Program-made: the position numbers and the translations under genes
Notes under the pieces: model-generated
Seen by the model: the letters and a program-made list of their open reading frames with translations, nothing else
What the model was told of the DNA's origin: nothing
Databases searched by the model: none
Shown: one piece after another, positions 32,679 to 41,679 of the stretch
How positions within the stretch are numbered: position 1 is the first letter of the stretch
Layout: the number at the start of each line of letters is the position of its first letter
NCBI RefSeq assembly: GCF_042657065.1
Contig: NZ_JBHSNF010000001.1
Span: forward strand, 1,612,001-1,676,000
Direction: 5' to 3'
DNA: 64,000 bases
Source: Rhodanobacter ginsengisoli
GTDB lineage: Bacteria > Pseudomonadota > Gammaproteobacteria > Xanthomonadales > Rhodanobacteraceae

Positions 32679-33233
32679 ATGTTCATGCAGCAACCAGCCA
32701 TCCCCATGATCGAGGCTCTCACTCGCTACCGTGACCAATGGCACGGAGAGGTTGCGACGGTCGCGCAGTTCCTGGCATTTCTGCAGAATCATCCCGAGGC
32801 GTTCGAGCGCAGCCATGCGAGCGGTCACTTCACCGGTTCGTGCTGGCTGGTCAGTGCCGATGGCGCACGCGTGCTGCTGATGCATCACCGCAAACTGGAC
32901 CGATGGCTGCAACCGGGAGGTCATGCCGACGGCGACTGCGACCTGGCACGGGTCGCCTTGCGCGAGGCGCAGGAGGAAACCGGCGTGGCGGGGCTGCGCA
33001 TCGAAGACGGCATCTTCGACATCGACCGTCATCGGATACCGGCGCGTGCCAACGAGCCCGAGCATTGGCACTACGACGTGCGGTACGTGATTCGTGCCGG
33101 AGAGGACGAACGCTTCACGATCAACCCGGAGTCGCACGCGCTGGCATGGCAATCGGTGGCCGAAATGGCGGACGACACTGCCCTGGATACTTCGCTGCGG
33201 CGGATGGCGCGCAAGTGGCTGGTCCGCTCGTAG
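32679..33233 (+). CDS. Nudix hydrolase with a variant Nudix box
   Basis: 184 aa. The Nudix region reads GGHADGDCDLARVALREAQEETGV: the REAQEETG half is canonical, but the Glu expected in the GX5E part is replaced by Cys. The metal-binding Glu residues of REUXEEXGU are intact, so catalysis is plausible. Substrate (a nucleoside diphosphate derivative) is not predictable. Starts at 32679 (MFMQQPA) and 32685 (MQQPA) are both possible. It converges on nbaC across a REP-like palindrome. Confidence 0.85.
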   Translation: MFMQQPAIPMIEALTRYRDQWHGEVATVAQFLAFLQNHPEAFERSHASGHFTGSCWLVSADGARVLLMHHRKLDRWLQPGGHADGDCDLARVALREAQEETGVAGLRIEDGIFDIDRHRIPARANEPEHWHYDVRYVIRAGEDERFTINPESHALAWQSVAEMADDTALDTSLRRMARKWLVRS

Positions 33234-33242
33234 CCGAGGCTG

Positions 33243-33316
33243 TTGTGGGAGCGGCTTCAGCCGCGATGCTCTTGAGAGTTTGCACAAAAGCATCGCGGCT
33301 GAAGCCGCTCCCACAA
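33243..33316. repeat. REP-like perfect palindrome between convergent genes
   Basis: Two perfectly complementary 28-base arms (33243-33270 and 33289-33316) with an 18-base loop. The arm contains GGGAGCGGCTTCAGCCGCGA, a motif widely scattered in Pseudomonas and Xanthomonadales intergenic regions. It lies between the convergent Nudix and nbaC stops, 9 and 8 bases from them, and can serve as a bidirectional terminator. Confidence 0.9.
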
Positions 33317-33324
33317 GCGCGATC

Positions 33325-33846
33325 CTATGGGTATTTCGCAGGCGCCGGGTTCAGGTGGCCGCATTCGCCGCAGGTGCGCAGTTCGCGTGAACCGTAGAAG
33401 CGATCGAATACCGGCGGGAAATCGTGTTCGATGTTGTCGAGCACGAAATACTCTTCGTACAGTTTGTGATTGCAGCGCTCGCAGAACCACAGCAGGCCAT
33501 CCTTCTCGTGCGCCAGGCGTCGACGCTCGATCACCAGTCCGATCGATGCAGGCATGCGTTGCGGCGAGTGCGGCACGCGCGGCGGCAGATAGAACATCTC
33601 GCCGGCGCGGATCGGAATGTCGCGGGCCTGGCCGTCGTCCTGCACCTTCAGCACCATCTCGCCTTCGATCTGGTAGAAGAATTCCGGGCCTTCGTCGAGG
33701 TGATAGTCGGTGCGCGCATTCGGGCCACCGACGATCATGATGATGAAGTCGCCGTCGACGATGCACTTGTTGCCGACCGGCGGTTTCAGCAGGTGGCGGT
33801 GTTCGTCGATCCAGCGTTGCAGATCGATGGGGGGCAGCAGGGCCAT
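33325..33846 (-). CDS. nbaC: 3-hydroxyanthranilate 3,4-dioxygenase NbaC
   Basis: 173 aa cupin, the bacterial length. It opens 3-hydroxyanthranilate in the kynurenine route of tryptophan degradation, leading to quinolinate and NAD. The Fe(II) ligands are His49, Glu55 and His93 (DYHLDEGPEFFYQ and VPHSPQRM). The C-terminal rubredoxin-like iron site has two CxxC pairs, Cys122/125 and Cys159/162. The start is at MALLPPIDLQRW. The other kynurenine-pathway genes are not in this window. Confidence 0.95.
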   Translation of the reverse strand: MALLPPIDLQRWIDEHRHLLKPPVGNKCIVDGDFIIMIVGGPNARTDYHLDEGPEFFYQIEGEMVLKVQDDGQARDIPIRAGEMFYLPPRVPHSPQRMPASIGLVIERRRLAHEKDGLLWFCERCNHKLYEEYFVLDNIEHDFPPVFDRFYGSRELRTCGECGHLNPAPAKYP

Positions 33847-33903
33847 GCGGGTTGCTCTCGAGAAACCAGTGCGCACCATAACGCCGACGTCGCTGCAAAA
33901 GAA

Positions 33904-33931
33904 GCCGCCCCGGCGAAGGAACCGGGGCGGC
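33904..33931 (-). terminator. Intrinsic terminator of the fasciclin gene
   Basis: Ten-base stem GCCGCCCCGG / CCGGGGCGGC with an eight-base loop. Read on the minus strand it is followed by TTCTTTTGC. It sits 27 bases beyond the fasciclin stop. Confidence 0.9.
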
Positions 33932-33958
33932 ACGGGGAGAGCCCGGAAGGCGCCGCGG

Positions 33959-34552
33959 TTACGGCATCAGCACCTTGTCGATCACGAAGATCTCGCCGTT
34001 GGACTGGGCCACGTCGGCGATGGTGATGTTCGCGACATCGCCCTTGTCATCGGTGACGGTCCATTTGCCATGGTGCCTGGCGATCGTGATCGAATCGCCC
34101 TCGACGGTCTTCAGCACGGCCTTGCCGCCGCCGGCCTTCGCTGCCTTCGCCAGGTCATGCGCGGTGTATTTTCCCGGCACCACATGGTAGGTGAGGATCT
34201 TGCTCAGGGTGGCCTTGTTTTCGGGCTTCAACAGCGTGTCGACGGTGCCGGCGGGCAGGGCGGCGAACGCCTCGTTGGTCGGTGCGAAGACGGTGAACGG
34301 ACCCGGACCCGACAACGTGTCGACCAGGCCGGCCGCCTTCACCGCGGCAACCAGGGTGGTGTGATCCTTCGAGTTCACCGCATTCTCGATGATGTTCTTC
34401 GATGGATACATCGCCGCGCCACCGACCATCACCGTCTTCTGCATGCTCATCGAATCCATCGAGCCGGCCAGCGCCATCGGGATCGTGGCCACCGAGGCCA
34501 GCGCCAGCGAAAGGCCGATGGCCAGTGTCCGCACGGGTGAATGAGTGTTCAT
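33959..34552 (-). CDS. Secreted fasciclin (FAS1) domain protein
   Basis: 197 aa. A signal peptide (VRTLAIGLSLALASVATIPMALAG) is followed by one FAS1 domain with its two signature regions: GPGPFTVFAPTNEAFAALPAGTVDTLL and ILTYHVVPGKYTAHDL, ending NGEIFVIDKVLMP. FAS1 proteins mediate adhesion or bind small molecules at the cell surface. GGAGA lies before the ATG. It is downstream of parE but separated from it by a hairpin, so it is probably an independent unit. Confidence 0.93.
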   Translation of the reverse strand: MNTHSPVRTLAIGLSLALASVATIPMALAGSMDSMSMQKTVMVGGAAMYPSKNIIENAVNSKDHTTLVAAVKAAGLVDTLSGPGPFTVFAPTNEAFAALPAGTVDTLLKPENKATLSKILTYHVVPGKYTAHDLAKAAKAGGGKAVLKTVEGDSITIARHHGKWTVTDDKGDVANITIADVAQSNGEIFVIDKVLMP

Positions 34553-34693
34553 GAGTGTTCTCCAGTGGATTTCCGCTTCGCGGAGTGGAAGCGTGTTGGA
34601 GATACGGCAACCGCGCCCGAACGGATGCACTCCCGCCGACGGGAAGTCCGGCGGGATGGAAATCGTCACGGCACAGGGACGGGCACGATGCCG

Positions 34694-34728
34694 CCATCGT
34701 CATCCGGATCGATGGCCGGTGACGATGG
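34694..34728 (-). terminator. Hairpin after parE
   Basis: CCATCGTCA and TGACGATGG pair, extended by an inner CCGG/CCGG stem with a one-base bulge. It lies 16 bases beyond the parE stop on the minus strand. There is no clear T-tract, so the call is moderate. Confidence 0.6.
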
Positions 34729-34743
34729 CGTGGAGTGAGGCGA

Positions 34744-36633
34744 TCAGACTTCGAGTGTGGCCAGGTCGCCTTTCTCTTCCAGCCACGCCTTGCGATCGCT
34801 GGCGCGCTTCTTCGCCAGCAGCATGTCCATCAGCTTGCTGGTGCCGTCGTCGTCGCCGATGGTCAGCTGTACCAGCCGGCGCGTGTCCGGGTGGATGGTC
34901 GATTCGCGCAGCTGCGGTGGATTCATCTCGCCCAGACCCTTGAAGCGGGTCGTGCTGACCGCGCCCTTCATCTTCTCGCGCTCGATCCGCTGCAGCATCG
35001 CCAGTTTCTCGCTCTCGTCCAGGCAGTAGAACACCTGCTTGCCCACGTCGACGCGAAACAGCGGCGGCATCGCCACGAACACATGGCCTTCGCTGACCAG
35101 CTTCGGGAAGTGCCTGAGGAACAGGGCCGCCAGCAGCGTGGCGATGTGCAGGCCATCGGAATCGGCATCGGCCAGGATGATCACCTTGCCGTAGCGCAGG
35201 CTGGAAAGATCATCCTTGCCGGGGTCGCAACCGATCGCGATGGCGAGGTTGTGCACTTCCTCGGATGCGAGCACCGAACCGGACTCGACTTCCCAGGTGT
35301 TGAGGATCTTGCCGCGCAACGGCAGGATCGCCTGGAACTCCTTGTCGCGTGCCTGCTTGGCACTGCCGCCGGCCGAATCGCCCTCGACCAGGAACAACTC
35401 GGTGCGGGTCAGGTCGGTGGCGGTGCAGTCGGCCAGCTTGCCGGGCAGCGCCGGACCCTGGGTGATCTTCTTGCGCACGATCTGCTTGGCTGCCTTCAGC
35501 CGGGCGCTGGCGCGTTCGATCGCCAGCTGCGCGATGCGCTCGCCCATCTCCACGTGCTGGTTCAGCCACAGGCTGAAGGCGTCGTGGATGACGTTCTCGA
35601 CCATGCCGGCGGTCTGTCGCGAGGACAGCCGCTCCTTGGTCTGGCCGGCGAACTGCGGGTCTTGCAGCCGCACCGACAGCACGAAGGCGAGCCTTTCCCA
35701 CACGTCTTCGGGCGCCAGCTTGACGCCGCGCGGCAGCAGGTTGCGGATGTCGCAGAACTCGCGGATCGCGGTGGTCAGGCCGGTGCGCAGGCCATTGACG
35801 TGGGTACCGCCCTGCGCGGTGGGGATCAGGTTGACGTAGCTCTCCTGCACCAGTTCGCCCTCGGGCAGCCAGGCCAGCGCCACTTCCAGGCCTTCGACGT
35901 CGCGCGCCATGTGGTGCACGAACAGCTCGTTCGGCAACGCCTCGACGCCGTCGAGTTCGCCGCGCAGGTAGTCGCGCAGGCCGTCCTCGTAATGCCACTC
36001 GATCACTTCGCCACTGGCTTCGTCGGTGAGCTTCATGTTGAGGCCGGCGCACAGCACCGCCTTGGCGCGCAGCAGGTGCTTGAGCTTGCCCAGCGAGATC
36101 TTCGGCGAATCGAAATATTTCGCCTCCGGCCAGAAGTGCAGGGTGGTGCCGGTGCGCTTCTTCGGCACCGTGCCGATGACCTCGAGCGGGCTCACCTTGT
36201 CGCCGTGCTCGAACGCCATGCGGTATTCGGATCCGTCGCGGCGGATCGTCACCTCGACCCGGTCGGACAGCGCGTTGACCACCGACACGCCCACGCCATG
36301 CAGGCCGCCGGAGAAGTTGTAGTTCTTGCCGCTGAATTTTCCGCCCGCGTGCAGCCGGGTCATGATCAGCTCGACGCCGGAAACGCCTTCCTCGGGATGG
36401 ATGTCCACCGGCATGCCGCGGCCGTCGTCGGTCACTTCCACCGATCCGTCGGCGTGCAGTACCACCTCGATGGTCTTCGCGTGGCCGGCCAGCGCCTCAT
36501 CGACCGAGTTGTCCACCACCTCCTGTACCAGATGGTTCGGTCGGGTGGTGTCGGTATACATGCCAGGGCGGCGTTTGACCGGGTCCAGGCCGGACAGGAC
36601 TTCGATATCGGCGGCGTTGTAGCGACTGCTCAT
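34744..36633 (-). CDS. parE: DNA topoisomerase IV subunit B ParE
   Basis: 629 aa. It provides the ATPase and Toprim parts of topoisomerase IV, which unlinks daughter chromosomes. The GHKL ATPase is seen in VVDNSVDEALAG, DDGRGMPVDIHPEEGVSGVELI and GGLHGVGVSVVNALS. The Toprim region has ELFLVEGDSAGGSAKQARD and ILADADSDGLHIATL. The C-terminal QRFKGLGEMNP-type motif (TTRFKGLGEMNPPQLRE) separates ParE from GyrB in length and sequence. ParC is not in the window. Confidence 0.97.
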   Translation of the reverse strand: MSSRYNAADIEVLSGLDPVKRRPGMYTDTTRPNHLVQEVVDNSVDEALAGHAKTIEVVLHADGSVEVTDDGRGMPVDIHPEEGVSGVELIMTRLHAGGKFSGKNYNFSGGLHGVGVSVVNALSDRVEVTIRRDGSEYRMAFEHGDKVSPLEVIGTVPKKRTGTTLHFWPEAKYFDSPKISLGKLKHLLRAKAVLCAGLNMKLTDEASGEVIEWHYEDGLRDYLRGELDGVEALPNELFVHHMARDVEGLEVALAWLPEGELVQESYVNLIPTAQGGTHVNGLRTGLTTAIREFCDIRNLLPRGVKLAPEDVWERLAFVLSVRLQDPQFAGQTKERLSSRQTAGMVENVIHDAFSLWLNQHVEMGERIAQLAIERASARLKAAKQIVRKKITQGPALPGKLADCTATDLTRTELFLVEGDSAGGSAKQARDKEFQAILPLRGKILNTWEVESGSVLASEEVHNLAIAIGCDPGKDDLSSLRYGKVIILADADSDGLHIATLLAALFLRHFPKLVSEGHVFVAMPPLFRVDVGKQVFYCLDESEKLAMLQRIEREKMKGAVSTTRFKGLGEMNPPQLRESTIHPDTRRLVQLTIGDDDGTSKLMDMLLAKKRASDRKAWLEEKGDLATLEV

Positions 36634-36950
36634 GCGTGTGTTTCGGATGATTCAAGACAGCGAAGCATGGGGCGCGCGGGCGGGCAGGGTCAAGCCGGAT
36701 GCTGCCGGCGGCTGGCGGAACCAAGATCGCGCTGGGGCCATCGCAAGGGTCAACCCCAGAACCCGCCAGATGCGCACGTCGAGTTGGCAAACCAGCTGGT
36801 CGGTCTCGGCGCAGGAGAGCGTGGCATGGATGATTCGGACACACGCTGAGCGGAGCGAGTGGCAACCCGTCATTCGTCCTGGCGATCCGGGTCACATCCT
36901 CTAGTGCTCCCGCAGGTTATCCTGTCACCTGAACGGGGCCGCCGGGCAGG
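36634..36950. other. Intergenic region upstream of parE and of the toxin gene
   Basis: About 317 bp between divergent genes. No credible gene is seen; short open frames on both strands lack ribosome-binding sites and family resemblance. It must hold the promoters of parE (leftward) and the toxin-immunity pair (rightward), but no clear hexamers stood out. Confidence 0.5.
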
Positions 36951-38147
36951 ATGCCAGAGATGATGCCAGGGATGCGAGGTGCGTGGATCGAGCTGGAGCA
37001 ATGGGCGCATCGGCAGGCGTCTGCCCTCAGGGCTGATGCCCGCCTGCTGGCTGTCCGCAGTGTCTGCCTTGAGGATGCTTTGACGTTATCGACGCGTCTG
37101 GCCCTCGAGCAGATCGAACGGGACTTCCACGAGCTGGACGTCCGGGTGATTGCGAACGAAATCATCCGGCTGCTGACCGAATGTCTCGCGATCATGGTGG
37201 CGACCACCGGCACCGGAGCGGTACTGGGTGGCATCGCAGGGTTCTTCGGTGGCTTGGGTGCGGGGGCCATACCGGGGGCGGCAGCGGGTGCGGCGCTTGG
37301 CGCCGAAGCAGGCGAATGGATACTCGCTGCGATTGGCCTGAAGGTGCTCGCCGAATTTGTGGTCAACGGGTTGCCGGCGATCGGGCGCACTTACTGGGAA
37401 GGTCTGCGGGAGGCCTGGCTGGCCGCCCAGCCCACAGCCTCGCCGCAGAGCCAGCCGCATGTCGATCCCCTCGCCGTGAGGCACGCCGCCAGCAAAATGG
37501 CACGCGGCCATGTGGCGATGTTCGTGCTGCTGTTGATGGCTGTGGTTGCCTACGTCAGCAAGGGACGAGGCAGCATGCGCGAACTGGCCGAGAAGGCCGG
37601 CAACGGTCGGCTTGGACGCAAGTTCGGGGAATGGCTGCTCAGGAACGAGTCGAAACTCAAGGCTGATCCGCGGCTGCGCTCGCCTGACAAGCCAGTCGCT
37701 GGATCCGGTGGATTGAACGTATCTCACCAAAGCGGCGCGAGCGGACCGACACCGCCCCGATCATCCGTAGCGAAGCCCTCTCCTGTTGGAAGGGAGAGTG
37801 CCGTAGTCCAGAAGGATTCGATCATTCAGCGCGGAGGCGCCCACGGTGAGGTCAAGGGCCTGCCGGGGTACGAATCGCATCACATGCCGCCGGATTCGGT
37901 CAGCCCACTACCGACCAATCAGGGGCCTTCCATCGCGATGAAGGTGGACGATCATCGCATGACCGGGAGTTGGGGCAGTTCGCGGGAGGCGCGTGCGTAC
38001 CGAAAACGACAGGCAGAACTGCTGGAGCATGGGAAATTCAGGGAAGCCCAGAAGATGGATGTAGACGATGTGCGGGAAAAGTTTGGTGACAAGTATGATG
38101 AAGCCATCGACCAGATGCTGAAGTACACGGACAAGAAGGGGCCTTAA
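36951..38147 (+). CDS. Polymorphic toxin: glycine-zipper N-terminus with Tox-SHH-like HNH/Endo VII nuclease C-terminus
   Basis: 398 aa. Residues 1-150 are helical with a Gly/Ala-rich zipper (GTGAVLGGIAGFFGGLGAG and GAAAGAALGAEAGEW), resembling the DUF6861-type region of type VI effectors. A hydrophobic segment (MFVLLLMAVVAYVS) and a Pro/Ser linker follow. The C-terminal 95 residues carry ESHHMPP (Ser309-His310-His311), GPSIAMKVDDHRMT, YRKRQAELLEHGKFREAQ and MDVDDVREKFGDKYDEAI, the layout of the SHH-signature HNH/Endo VII toxin. It would be a secreted DNase; neither PAAR nor VgrG is nearby, so the export route is unknown. It is followed immediately by a probable immunity gene. Starts at 36951, 36960 and 36963 are possible. 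Confidence 0.8.
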   Translation: MPEMMPGMRGAWIELEQWAHRQASALRADARLLAVRSVCLEDALTLSTRLALEQIERDFHELDVRVIANEIIRLLTECLAIMVATTGTGAVLGGIAGFFGGLGAGAIPGAAAGAALGAEAGEWILAAIGLKVLAEFVVNGLPAIGRTYWEGLREAWLAAQPTASPQSQPHVDPLAVRHAASKMARGHVAMFVLLLMAVVAYVSKGRGSMRELAEKAGNGRLGRKFGEWLLRNESKLKADPRLRSPDKPVAGSGGLNVSHQSGASGPTPPRSSVAKPSPVGRESAVVQKDSIIQRGGAHGEVKGLPGYESHHMPPDSVSPLPTNQGPSIAMKVDDHRMTGSWGSSREARAYRKRQAELLEHGKFREAQKMDVDDVREKFGDKYDEAIDQMLKYTDKKGP

Positions 38148-38570
38148 GTGAAATACGAGATCGTTCCACTCAAGGGTCTGGACGGCATCCTGTTCGGGAT
38201 GGATGCGCGAAGGGTCAGGGCGCTGATGGGCACCGGATTCAAGTCGTTCAAGCGTACCCCGGAGGCGGCGTTCCCTTGCGACTACTTTGCCGACGCAGGT
38301 GTGTTCGCCAACTACGACGGGACGGGGCATCTCGAGGCGATCGAATTGGCATCGCCCGCTACTCCAAGGCTCTACGGAATCAACCTGCTGGGCATGGGTT
38401 TTGACGCAGCGGTGAAATTTCTGATGGCCAAGGATCCCGAGCTTGATCAAGAGGCCGATGGCGCCATTTCCCTGGCAATGGGGATAAGCCTGTACGCGCC
38501 GCATGCAGCGAAGGACCCCAAAGCCGCGGCGGAAAGCGTGCTCCTGTTCGCGGCGGGCTATTACGACTGA
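38148..38570 (+). CDS. Probable immunity protein for the Tox-SHH-like toxin
   Basis: 140 aa, no signal peptide or membrane segment, acidic. It starts on the base after the toxin stop and no other gene shares this arrangement, so it is most likely the cognate cytoplasmic inhibitor. Features: MKYEIVPLKGLDGILFGMDARRVRALMG at the N-terminus, an aromatic-rich middle (CDYFADAGVFANYDG) and a C-terminal ESVLLFAAGYYD. No named immunity family is asserted. Base composition is close to that of the toxin's C-terminal module. Confidence 0.72.
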   Translation: MKYEIVPLKGLDGILFGMDARRVRALMGTGFKSFKRTPEAAFPCDYFADAGVFANYDGTGHLEAIELASPATPRLYGINLLGMGFDAAVKFLMAKDPELDQEADGAISLAMGISLYAPHAAKDPKAAAESVLLFAAGYYD

Positions 38571-38591
38571 GCCTGCGTCGCGGTGATGGCC

Positions 38592-40439
38592 TCAGCGATA
38601 CCCCTGCGCCTGCAATGAGAACAGGTGGGCATAGTGGCCTTGCTGCGCCATCAACTGATCGTGGCTGCCGTGCTCGATGATGCGGCCGTCCTGGATCACG
38701 ATGATCTGGTCGGCCATGCGCACGGTGGAGAAGCGGTGCGAGATCAGGATCGCGATGCGGCCGCCGGCGAGGTCGCGGAAATGCTGGTAGATGGTCGCCT
38801 CGGCCGCCGCATCCATCGCCGCGGTGGGTTCGTCCAGCACCAGGATGTCGGCGCGCGAGCGCATGAAGGCACGGGCCAGGGCGATCTTCTGCCATTGTCC
38901 GCCGGACAGCTCGCGGCCATCCTTGAACCACTTGCCGAGCTGGGTATCGAAGCCGGCGGGAAGGCTGTCGATGAACTCGCTGGCCATGCCCTTGTCGCTG
39001 GCTTCGCGCCAGCGCGCGGCGTCCTCGAAGTGGTTGACGTCACCGGCGCCGACGTTTTCGCCCACGCGCATCTGGTAGCGCGCGAAGTCCTGGAAGATCA
39101 CCCCGATGCGCTGCAGCAGCACGCCCTCGTCCCATTCGCGCAGGTCGGTGCCGTCGAGCAGGATGCGGCCGCTGTCTGGCGTGTACAGGCGCGTCAGCAG
39201 CTTGATCAGGGTGGTCTTGCCGGAGCCGTTCTGGCCGACCAGGGCCAGTGATTCGCCGGGACGGATGTGCAGGTCGATGTCCTGCAGCGCGGGTTCGCCG
39301 GCGCCGGGATAGCTGAAGCTGACCTGCTCGAAGCGGATGCCGTCGTCTGGTTTCGCGCCACGCTGCACGACGCCGATGGCCGGCGGCACCGGGGTTTCCA
39401 GGTATTCGTAAAGAGTCGACAGGTACAGGTTGTCCTCGTACATGCCGCCGATCGCCGACAGCATGGCCGACACCGCCGACTGGCCCTGACGGAACAGCAT
39501 CAGGTACATCGTCATCTGGCCCAGAGTGATGCGTGCGATGACGGTACTCATCGCGATCCAGGCGTAGGCGCCGTACAGGGTCAGCGTGCCGAGCAGACCC
39601 AGTCCGAAGCCCCAGCTGTCGCGGCGGACGGTGAGGTCGCGGTCGTCGCGGTAGAGCTTGTCGAAGATGTCGCGGTAGCGCTGCAGCAGCAGCGGGCCGA
39701 GGCCGTAGAGCTTTACTTCCTTGGCGTGATCCTCGCGCGCCAGCACCGTCTCCAGATACAGCTGCATGCGCGTCTCCGGCGAGCGCCAGCGGAACAGCCG
39801 GAAGGCGTCGCCGGAAAACTTCGTCTCGGCCAGGAACGACGGCAGGCCGGCCAGCAGCAGCACCAGCACGGCCCACGGCGAGAACTGGAACAGCAGGCTG
39901 CCGTAGCTGACCAGCGAGATCGCGTTCTGGCCCAGCCCGAAAGTCCGCGTGACCAGCGACAGCGGCCGGCTCGAGGCCTCGCGGCGGGCGCGGGTCAGCT
40001 TGTCGTAGAACTCGGAGTCCTCGAAGTGCGCCAGCTCCAGGGTCAGCGCCTTCTCCAGGATCATCACGTTGACGCGCTGGCCGAGCTGCGCGCGCAGCAG
40101 CGACTGGCACAGCGACAGCCCGCGTTGCGCGCCGGCCAGCGCCGCCACCAGCGCGCCTTCCAGCGCGACCCATTCGAACACCGGTCGCAGCGGTGCGGAT
40201 CCGCGCGAGGCCCACAATCGGCTGGCACCGACCACCGCATCGACGATGTGTGCGCCGACAAAGGCCACGCCCGCCGGCAGCAGGCCGGCGACGAGGGTGA
40301 GCAGGGCCAGTGCGATCGTCAGTCGGCGACTGGTGCTCCAGACCAGTTCCAGCGCGCGCCCGCTGAAGCGGAACACGCCCAGGAAACTGCGCGTGAGGTC
40401 GGTGGGTTCGTTGGGCGGGATGGATCCGTGAGGCGGCAC
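38592..40439 (-). CDS. ABC exporter, fused permease and ATPase
   Basis: 615 aa half-transporter. A six-helix membrane domain (about residues 35-330) is followed by the nucleotide-binding domain with Walker A GQNGSGKTT, Q-loop VIFQDFARYQM, signature LSGGQWQKIALARAF, Walker B DILVLDEPTAAMD and switch His in ILISHRFSTV. It likely works as a homodimer. The membrane domain resembles multidrug or peptide exporters; substrate unknown. It converges on the immunity gene with 21 bp between. Confidence 0.9.
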   Translation of the reverse strand: MPPHGSIPPNEPTDLTRSFLGVFRFSGRALELVWSTSRRLTIALALLTLVAGLLPAGVAFVGAHIVDAVVGASRLWASRGSAPLRPVFEWVALEGALVAALAGAQRGLSLCQSLLRAQLGQRVNVMILEKALTLELAHFEDSEFYDKLTRARREASSRPLSLVTRTFGLGQNAISLVSYGSLLFQFSPWAVLVLLLAGLPSFLAETKFSGDAFRLFRWRSPETRMQLYLETVLAREDHAKEVKLYGLGPLLLQRYRDIFDKLYRDDRDLTVRRDSWGFGLGLLGTLTLYGAYAWIAMSTVIARITLGQMTMYLMLFRQGQSAVSAMLSAIGGMYEDNLYLSTLYEYLETPVPPAIGVVQRGAKPDDGIRFEQVSFSYPGAGEPALQDIDLHIRPGESLALVGQNGSGKTTLIKLLTRLYTPDSGRILLDGTDLREWDEGVLLQRIGVIFQDFARYQMRVGENVGAGDVNHFEDAARWREASDKGMASEFIDSLPAGFDTQLGKWFKDGRELSGGQWQKIALARAFMRSRADILVLDEPTAAMDAAAEATIYQHFRDLAGGRIAILISHRFSTVRMADQIIVIQDGRIIEHGSHDQLMAQQGHYAHLFSLQAQGYR

Positions 40440-40546
40440 GTGGGGAGGATGTCAGGCAGGCGCGCGAGCGGGCGCGAAGTTACCGACATGGGGGCCGTGC
40501 CGCCTCATGCAAGCCATCGGCCCGCAAGTCGGACCTGACTGCCCGC

Positions 40547-41260
40547 TCAGTGCAGCTGTACCTCGACGAATTGCTGGTCCGGCTGGTACAGCTCGGGAAA
40601 CAGCTGCTGCAGATGGGCCACCTTGGGCGCATCGTTAAAGACGATGTAGGGATTGTTCGGATGCAGCTGGAAGTAGTGCTGGTGGTAGGCCTCGGCCGGA
40701 TAGAACGCCTTCAGCGGGACCACCTGGGTCACGATCGGCGCCGGGAACGACTTCGCGGTGGTCAGCTGCGCGATGTAGTTGCTGGCGATCTTCTTCTGCT
40801 CGTCGTTGCCGTAGAAGATCACCGAGCGGTATTGCGTGCCGCTGTCCGGGCCCTGCCGGTTCAACTCGGTCGGATCCAGCGCGACCGAGAAGAACACCTG
40901 CAGCAGCTGGCCGTAGCTGACCTGGGCCGGGTCGAACTGCACCTGCACCGATTCGGCATGACCGGTATTGCCGTCGCTGACTTCGTCGTAGTGGGCGGTG
41001 TCCGCATCGCCGCCGGAATAGCCGGCGGTCACCTTGTGCACGCCCTTGACGTGCTCGAACACGGCCTCGATGCCCCAGAAGCAGCCACCGGCAAGCACCG
41101 CCACCTGGTCATGCGCCGCGGCCATCTTCGGCGCGTCGACGGCGGGTGCGGGGAGTTTCACGAAATCGCTGGTGGCCGAAACCGGGCGGCAGGCGGTCAG
41201 GCCGGCCACGAGCAGGGCGGCGACCAGCGGAAGGGCTTTGAATGCGGAGCGGCGAATCAT
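40547..41260 (-). CDS. msrA: Peptide-methionine (S)-S-oxide reductase MsrA, lipoprotein form
   Basis: 237 aa. A lipobox (LVAGLTAC, Cys24) suggests a lipid-anchored periplasmic protein. The catalytic site is AGGCFWGIEAVFEH (Cys60), with GYSGGDADTAHYDEVSDGNTGHAESVQV and YHQHYFQLHPNNPYI as further MsrA markers. It repairs S-epimer methionine sulfoxide. The start MIRRSAFKAL has GAGG upstream; a longer in-frame start at 41395 would destroy the signal peptide. Confidence 0.95.
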   Translation of the reverse strand: MIRRSAFKALPLVAALLVAGLTACRPVSATSDFVKLPAPAVDAPKMAAAHDQVAVLAGGCFWGIEAVFEHVKGVHKVTAGYSGGDADTAHYDEVSDGNTGHAESVQVQFDPAQVSYGQLLQVFFSVALDPTELNRQGPDSGTQYRSVIFYGNDEQKKIASNYIAQLTTAKSFPAPIVTQVVPLKAFYPAEAYHQHYFQLHPNNPYIVFNDAPKVAHLQQLFPELYQPDQQFVEVQLH

Positions 41261-41679
41261 GGCAGGCCTCGCTGACGTTGGGGATGCGCAGGGCGGCATC
41301 CGGTGCATGCAGTTACGAGCCGGCCGTCGCGGTGGATGCAACCGCCCTGTCCAGCCGGGCCGGTCGCCATCGAATCCGCGGCGGATGGCTCTCACCCGTC
41401 AATTCGCCGTTCGGCCGGCCGGGGTTACATGCAGCGTCTATTCGTCAGGCCAGGATTGTCTGCGGCCGTTGCCAGACAGACCACGCCTGCAGGTCGGGGT
41501 CCCGGGTAGCGGTGGCGTGGCGGTGTTGTCGGCGGTTCGGGCGGCGCGTCGACGGGTGCTGCCGGTCGCGGCCGTGCCGCGCAGTGGTTCGGTGGCCGTG
41601 CGCCACGGGCCGGGCAGGGCGCCGCGGCGTCGACGGGTTCCCGCTCCGGCGTCAGCTCAGCCGCCGCTGTCTCCGTCGT
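41261..41679. other. GC-rich region without a supported gene
   Basis: About 420 bp between msrA and the S4 gene, both on the minus strand. Open frames exist on both strands because of high GC content, but none has a ribosome-binding site, family motif or coherent codon use. No hairpin with a T-run was noted. It should contain the msrA promoter. Confidence 0.5.

Noticed and set aside
34735..36849. Long open frame on the plus strand opposite parE
   Set aside because: It is antisense to a clearly conserved ParE protein, its composition is His/Gln/Arg-rich without motifs, and no ribosome-binding site is seen. High GC content produces such frames.
36632..36904. 90-codon plus-strand frame upstream of the toxin gene
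   Set aside because: It starts inside the parE start region, has no ribosome-binding site and no recognisable protein features.
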